Assembly (NCBI RefSeq): GCF_963678635.1
Contig: NC_087062.1
Coordinates: 49,986,178 to 50,050,177, forward strand
Length of the DNA: 64,000 nt
Origin: Symsagittifera roscoffensis
Taxonomy: Eukaryota > Xenacoelomorpha > Acoela > Convolutidae
Direction of reading: 5' to 3'
The position numbers were made by a program, and so were the translations under genes. This document shows, one piece after another, positions 57,401 to 64,000 of the stretch. The notes beneath the pieces are model-generated. The model made no database searches. It worked only from the letters and a program-made list of their open reading frames with translations, and was not told the DNA's origin. The stretch's first letter is position 1. Each line of letters begins with the position of its first letter.

Positions 57401-59299
57401 TTTGCTCGAAACAAAAAAAAACGTATCAAATCAAGCCATTGTTCGATGAAAAGTAGACTTGACGTCTGTGTGTAGAAAATTTAATGGCGAAATAAGCACT
57501 CTTGTCTTAGAACATGACTAGTGCAAATCTTCTTATAGACCAAACGGATTCGCTAAAATTTCAAGTTTTTCTAAACACCCTGTTAAAGCTTTGAAACTAT
57601 CAAACGAAGCGAAACAAAAAATTAAGGAAAAACTAATTTTTTTGCTTCCGTTGAAAAACGTTAGTTGTATGTGGAACAACTCGGCCAAAAAAGTAACCTG
57701 AAGCTTTTCAAAGTCCATGTCTTGAATGGTTTCAATAGAAAAACGTATAACCTTGGCCATCCGATTCTCTTCATGAACAATCTTAAAATTTTTCAACGTT
57801 TGTTTGCTTGACTAGTCTGCTTAGACGAACTTGAAGGGTTTGCGAGTCGATTCATACTCCAAAATTTTGTGATCTGACAATATTTTTGGTGAGTTTTTTT
57901 AAACAAAATTAGGTGAACATCATTTTTTGTACCTACCGAATTCAGTTCAGGTGTTTTTAAAAAATTACTGGACAGGAATGGGTTTAGAACCCAAGCACGC
58001 AGAACATATTGGAAAGTTTTTCAACCCTCTAACCCCTCGGAGAGATTGGAAGACCAGAAGTCAATTATCGGTAAAATGAATCGGACCAATAAAAAAAGAA
58101 AGCAAAGTTGTTTCGCTTCAAACAAAATAGTTTTTTTTGCTCAAAACAAAAAAACGTATCAAATCAAGCCATTGTTCGATGAAAAACAGACTTGAAGTCT
58201 GTGTATAAAAAATATAATGACGAAATAAGCACTCTTGTCTTAGAAGAGGACTAGTGCAAATCTTCTTATAGACCAAACCGTTTCGCTAAAATTTCAAGTT
58301 TTCCTTAGCACCCTGTTAGACTTTTGAAACTATCGAAGCGAAACAAAAAAATAAGGAAACATATTTTTTTTCGCTTCCGTTGAAAAACGTTAGTTGTTTG
58401 TGAGAAAACTTGTCCAAAAAAGTAACCTGAAGTTTTGCGAAGTCCATGCCTTGAATGCTCTCAATAGCAAAACGTATAACATTGGCCATCCGATTTTCGT
58501 TTTGAACAAACTGAAATTTTTCAACGTTTAATTGCTTGAATATTCTGTTTAGATGAATTCCAATAGTTTGCGAGCCAATTTTTTCACCAAGTTTTCGTGA
58601 TCTGAATTTTTTTGGTGAGTTATTAAGAAAATTGGGTAAAAATCAGTTTTTGTGCTTACCGAACTCAGTTCAGTGTTTTTAAAAACTAATCGACAGGGAT
58701 GCATTTTGAACCCACGCACGCAGAACATATTGATTAACATATCACCGCCTTCACCTCGCGGCCAGCTTGTACGACCAGAGGTCAATCATTGGTAAATTGA
58801 ACCGAACCAATAAAAAATTTAAGGAAATCAAGCCATTGCTCGATCAAAAACGAACTGGATGTCTGTGTATATAAAATGTAATGACGAAGTTAGCACACTT
58901 GTCATAGAACAGAACTGGTGCGAATCTTTTTATAGACCAAATCATTTCGCTAAATTTTCCAGTTTTTCTAGGCAACCTGTTAGAGCTTTGAAACTATCAA
59001 ACGATACGAAACATAAAATTAAGAAAAATCTAATTTTATATTGCTTCCGTTGAGAAACGATAGTTGTTTGTGGAAAAACTCGTCCGAAAAAGTAACCTCA
59101 AGTTTTTCAAAAAACCGTGCCTTGAATGGTTTCAATAGGAAAACGTATAACATTGGCCATCCGATTTTCTTCATGAACAAACTTAAAGTTTTTCAATGTT
59201 TGGTTGCTTAACTAGTCTGCTTAGACAAACTTCAAGGGTTTGCGAGCCGATTCTTTCACCAAATTTTTGTGATCTGACAAATTTTTTGGTGAGTTTTTA

Positions 59300-62200
59300 T
59301 GAAAATTAGGTAAATATTAGTTTTGTGCTTACCGAACTCAGTTAAGCTGTTTTTAAAAACTAATCGACAGGGATAAATTTCAAACCCATGCACGCAGAAC
59401 AAATTGATTAACACTTCACCGCCTTCACCTCGCTGCCAGCCTATAAGATCAGAGGTCAATCATTGGTAAATTGAATCGAACCAATAAAAAATTAAAGCAA
59501 TTCAAGCCATTGCTCGATCAAAAACGGACTTGATGTCTGTGTATATAAAATGTAATGACGAAGTTAGCACGCTAAACTTAGAACAAGACTGGTGGAAATC
59601 TTTTTTATAGACCGAATCGTTTTGCTAGAATTTCCAATTTTTCTTAGCAACCTGTTAGAGCTTTGAAACTATCCACCGATGCGAAACAAAAAGTTAAGGA
59701 AAACCTAACTTTATATTGCTTCCGTTGTGAAACGATTGTTGTATGTGGAAAAACTCGGGCAAAAAAGAAACCTCAAGTTTATCAAAAATCCGTGTCTTGA
59801 ATGGTTTTAATAGCAAAACGTATTATATTGGCCATCCAATTTTTTTCATGAGCAAACTTGAAATTTTTCAACGTTTGGTTGCTTGACTATTCTGCTTAGA
59901 CGAAATTCAATGTTTTGCGTGCCGATTTTTTCTCCATTTTTTTGTGACCTGACAAGTTTTTTGGCGATTTATTAACAAAGTTAGGTAAACATCATTTTTT
60001 TAATCTACCGAATTCAGTTCAGGTGTTCGTAAAAAATTACTCGTTAGGGATGAGTCTCGAACCCACGCACGCAGAACATATTGATTAACACTTCACCGCC
60101 TTCACCTCGCGGCCAGCCTGTAAGATCAGAGGTCAATCATTGGTTAATTGAATCTAACCAATAAAAAATTAAAGCAATTCAAGCCATTGCTCGATTAAAA
60201 ACGGACTTGATGTCTGTGTATAAAAAATGTAATGACGAAGTTAGCACGCTAAACTTAGAACAAGACTGGTGGAAATCTTTTCTATAGACCGAATCGTTTT
60301 GCTAGAATTTCCAATTTTTCTTAGCAACCTGTTAGAGCTTTGAAACTATCCACCGATGCGAAACAAAAAATTAAGGAAAACCTAACTTTATATTGCTTCC
60401 GTTGTGAAACGATTGTTGTATGTGGAAAAACTCGGGCAAAAAAGTAACCTCAAGTTTTTCAAAAATCCGTGTCTTGAATGGTTTTAATAGCAAAACGTAT
60501 TATATTGGCCATCCAATTTTTTTCATGAGCAAACTTGAAATTTTTCAACGTTTGGTTGCTTGAATATTCTGCTTAGACGAAACTCAATGTTTTGCGTGCC
60601 GATTCTTTCTCCAATTTTTTGTGACCTGACAAGTTTTTTGGCGATTTATTAACAAAGTTAGGTAAACATCATTTTTTTTATCTACCGAATTCAGTTCAGG
60701 TGTTCGTAAAAATTACTCGTTAGGGATGAGTCTCGAACCCACGCACGCAGAACATATTGATTAACACTTCACCGCCTTCACCTCGCGGCCAGCCTGTAAG
60801 ATCAGAGATCAATCATTGGTTAATTGAATCTAACCAATAAAAAATTAAAGCAATTCAAGCCATTGCTCGATTAAAAACGGACTTGATGTCTGTGTATAAA
60901 AAAAACGTAATGACGAAGTTAGCACGCTAAACTTAGAACAAGACTGGTGGAAATCTTTTTTATAGACCGAAACGTTTTGCTAGAATTTCCACTTTTTCTT
61001 TGCAATCTGTTAGAGCTTTGAAACTATCCACCGATGCGAAAAAAAAATTAAGGAAAACCTACCTTTATATTGCTTCCGTTGTGAAACGATTGTTGTATGT
61101 GGAAAAACTCGGCCAAAAAAGTAACCTCAAGTTTTTCAAAAATCCGTGCCTTGAATGGTTTTAATAGCAAAACGTATTATATTGGCCATCCAATTTTTTT
61201 CATGAGCAAACTTGAAATTTTTCAACGTTTGGTTGCTTGACTATTCTGCTTAGACGAAATTCAATGTTTTGCGTGCCGATTATTTCTCCAATTTTTTGTG
61301 ACCTGACAAGTTTTTTGGTGATTTATTAACAAAGTTAGGTAAACATCATTTTTTTTATCTACAGAATTCAGTTCAGGTGTTCATAAAAAATTACTCGTTA
61401 GGGATGAGTCTCGAACCCACGCACGCAGAATATATTGATTAACACTTCACCGCCTTCACCTCGCGGCCAGCCTGTAAGATCAGAGGTCAATCATTGGTTA
61501 ATTGAATCTAACCAATAAAAAATTAAAGCAATTCAAGCCATTGCTCGAATAAAAACGGACTTGATGTCTGTGTATAAAAAATGTAATGACGAAGTTAGTA
61601 CACTAGTCTTAGAACAGGACTGGTGGAAATCGTTTTATAGACCGAATCGTTTTGCTAAAACTTCCAATTTTTCTAAGCAACCTGTTAGAGCTTTGAAACT
61701 ATCAACCGATGCGAAACAAAAATTAAGGAAAACCTAACTTTATATTGCTTCCGTTGTGAAACGGTAGTTGTTTGTGGAAAAACTCGGCCAAAAAAGTTAC
61801 CTCAAAATTTTCAAAAATCCGTGCCTTGAATGGTTTTAATAGCAAAACGTATTACATTTGCCATTCAATTTTTTTCAGGAACAAACTTGAAATTTTCAAC
61901 GTTTGGTTGCTTGACTTTTCTGCTTATACGAACTTCAAGGTTTTGCGTGCCGATTCTATCACCAAATTTTTGTGATCTGAGAAATTTTTTTGTGATTTAT
62001 TATGAAAATTAGGTAAATATTAGTTTTGTGCTTACCGAACTCAGTTCAGGTGTTTTTAAAAACTAATCGACAGTGATGAATTTCAAACCCATGCACGCAG
62101 AACAAATTGACTAACACTCCACCGCCTTCACCTCGCGGCCAGCCTGTAAGATCAGAGGTAAATCATTGGTAAATTGAATCGAACCAATAAAAAATTAAAG

Positions 62201-63960
62201 CAATTCAAGCCATTGCTCGATCAAAAACGGACTTGATGTCTGTGTATATAAATTGTAATGACGAACTTAGTACACTAGTCTTAGAACAGGACTGGTGGAA
62301 ATCTTTTTATAGACCGAATCTTTTTGCTAAAATTTCCAATTTTTCTCAGCAACCTGTAAGAGCTTTGAAACTATCAACCGATGCGAAAAAAAAATTAAGG
62401 AAAACCTAACTTTATATTGCTTCCGTTGTGAAACGATAGTTGTTTGTGGAAAAACTCGGCCAAAAAAGTAACGTCAATTTTTTTCAAAAATCCATGCCTT
62501 GAAAAGTTTTAATAGCAAAACGTATTACATTTCCCATCCATTTTTTTTCATGAACAATCTTAAAATTTTTCAACGTTTGGTTGCTTGACTATTCTGCTTA
62601 TACGAACTTCAATGTTTTGCGTGCCGATTCATTCAACAAATTTTTGTGATCTGAGAAATTTTTTGGTGATTTATTATGAAAATTAGGTAAATATTAGTTT
62701 TGTGCTTACCGAACTCAGTTCAGGTGTTTTTAAAAACTAATCGACAGTGATGAATTTCAAACCCATGCACGCAGAACAAATTGATTAACACTCCACCGCC
62801 TTCACCTCGCGGCCAGCCTGTAAGATCAGAGGTAAATCATTGGTAAATTGAATCGAACCAATAAAAAATTAAAGCAATTCAAGCCATTGCTCGATCAAAA
62901 ACGGACTTGATGTCTGTGTATGTAAAATGTAATGACGAAGTTAGCACGCTAAACTTAGAACTAGACTGGTGGAAATCTTTTTTATAGACCGAATCGTTTT
63001 GCTAGAATTTCCAATTTTTATAAGCAACCTGTTAGAGCTTTGAAACTATCAACCGATGCGAAACAAAAATTCAGGAAAACCTAACTTTATATCGCTTCCG
63101 TTGTGAAAGGATAGTTGTTTGTGGAAAAACTCGGCCAAAAAAGCAACCTCAAGTTTTTCAAAAATCCGTGCCTTGAATGGTTTGAATAGCAAAACGTATT
63201 ACATTTGCCATCCAATTTTTTTCATGAACAAACTTGAAATTTTTCAACGTTTGGTTGCTTGACTATTCTGCTTAGACGAACTTCAATGTTTTGCGTGCCG
63301 ATTCTTTCTCCTAATTTTTGTGACCTGACAAGTTTTTTGGTGAGTTATTAACAAAGTTAGGTAAACATCAGTTTTTTTTTTGATCTACCGAATTCAGTTC
63401 AGGTGTTCGTAAAAAATTACTCGTTAGGGATGAGTCTCAAACCCACGCACGCAGAACATATTGATTAACACTTCACCGCCTTCACCTCGAGGCCAGCCTG
63501 TAAAATCAGAGGTCAATCATTGGTAAATTGAATCTAACCAATAAAAAATTAAAGCAATTCAAGCCATTGCTCGATTAAAAACGGACTTGATGTCTGTGTA
63601 TAAAAAAAGTAATGACGAAGTCAGTACACTAGTCTTAGAACAGGACTGGTGGAAATCTTTTTATAGACCGAATCGTTTTGCTAAAACTTCCAATTTTTAT
63701 AAGCAAACTGTTAGAGCTTTGAAACTATCAACCGATGCGAAACAGAAATTCAGGAAAACCTAACTTTATATTGCTTCCGTTGTGAAACGGTAGTTGTTTG
63801 TGGAAAAATTCGGCCAAAAAAAACGTCAAGTTTTTCAAAAAACCGTGCCTTGAAAAGTTTTAATAGCAAAACGTAGTTGTTTGTGGAAAAATTCGGCCAA
63901 AAAAAACGTCAAGTTTTTCAAAAAACCGTGCCTTGAAAAGTTTTAATAGCAAAACGTATT
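59300..63960 (-). repeat. Highly homogeneous satellite run, ~675-bp period
   Basis: tRNA-like bodies start at 59365, 60042, 60718, 61395, 62068, 62742 and 63422, so spacings are 677, 676, 677, 673, 674 and 680. Successive units differ by few bases. The tRNA-like part is decayed (loop text gtgttaatc, poor stem), so what is being homogenised is the whole unit, not a tRNA. Confidence 0.8.
63791..63956. repeat. Perfect 83-bp tandem duplication
   Basis: Bases 63791-63873 and 63874-63956 are identical, starting tagttgtttgtggaaaaatt. It lies within one satellite unit and must be very recent (or an assembly slip). Confidence 0.85.
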
Positions 63961-64000
63961 ACATTTGCCATCCAATTTTTTCATGTACAAACTTGAAATT

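Larger units (their letters stand above)
47360..64000 (-). repeat. tRNA-Ser-derived tandem satellite, block 3 (minus orientation)
   Basis: The same unit in reverse. tRNA-like bodies (minus strand): 47572-47650, 47985-48066, 48465-48497 (partial), 49140-49225, 49885-49966, 50601-50686, 51327-51408, 52042-52127, 53028-53109, 53656-53737, 54375-54456, 55209-55290, 55887-55967, 56576-56656, 57234-57314, 57970-58050, 58691-58771, 59365-59445, 60042-60122, 60718-60798, 61395-61475, 62068-62148, 62742-62822 and 63422-63502. From 47.5 to about 57.3 kb the variants follow the order of block 2 read backwards. From about 59 kb to the end the units are very alike with spacing close to 675 bp. The frames within follow the unit and are not considered genes. 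Confidence 0.88.

Noticed and set aside
32316-63502. Scattered 60-100 codon frames in the satellite blocks treated as genes
   Set aside because: They track the repeat unit, start at different places in different units, and show no known domain.
3950-64000. Satellite units as ordinary tRNA-derived SINEs
   Set aside because: Units are long and head-to-tail, without A-rich tails or target duplications between them.

Overview
This is AT-rich eukaryotic repeat DNA (about 70% A+T by eye). No intact host protein-coding gene is visible. The mix of a Polinton (Maverick) and a very large tRNA-derived tandem satellite suggests an animal genome with extensive repeats, but no feature seen here fixes the species.

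Layout. (1) 1-3150: decayed AT-rich repeats around a minus-strand gene fragment (1670-2130) that recurs inside the Polinton. (2) 3150-3950: nothing recognised. (3) 3950-9568, 32037-47360 and 47360-64000: one tandem satellite family with a unit of roughly 600-720 bp, each unit carrying a tRNA-Ser-like sequence with a T-run just after it. The first two blocks run on the plus strand. The third runs on the minus strand, and the order of its distinctive variants mirrors the second block, so the two together form a large palindrome with a turning point near 47.36 kb. (4) 9575-32030: a 22.5-kb Polinton fossil, with AG...CT termini, terminal inverted repeats of about 250 bp and a near-perfect 6-bp target duplication. 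It sits inside one satellite unit and splits the array.

Within the Polinton, the minus-strand left half holds remains of a cysteine protease, a double-jelly-roll major capsid protein, a small basic protein, a second capsid-type protein, an integrase, an A32/FtsK-like packaging ATPase, a small membrane protein and several accessory proteins. The plus-strand right part holds a protein-primed family-B DNA polymerase present as about three partial tandem segments. The middle (about 19-24 kb) is filled with a 31-bp minisatellite, exon-like pieces and gene fragments, all repeated. The element is clearly inactive, with well over a dozen interruptions overall.

The most unusual part is the satellite. 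A serine-type tRNA body has been amplified as part of a ~700-bp unit, has diversified in anticodon (GCU, GCA, GCC, GUU and AUA appear in foldable copies), and has then been folded into a mirror-image arrangement. It keeps Pol III-style A- and B-box relics, a T-run terminator and a conserved upstream hairpin.
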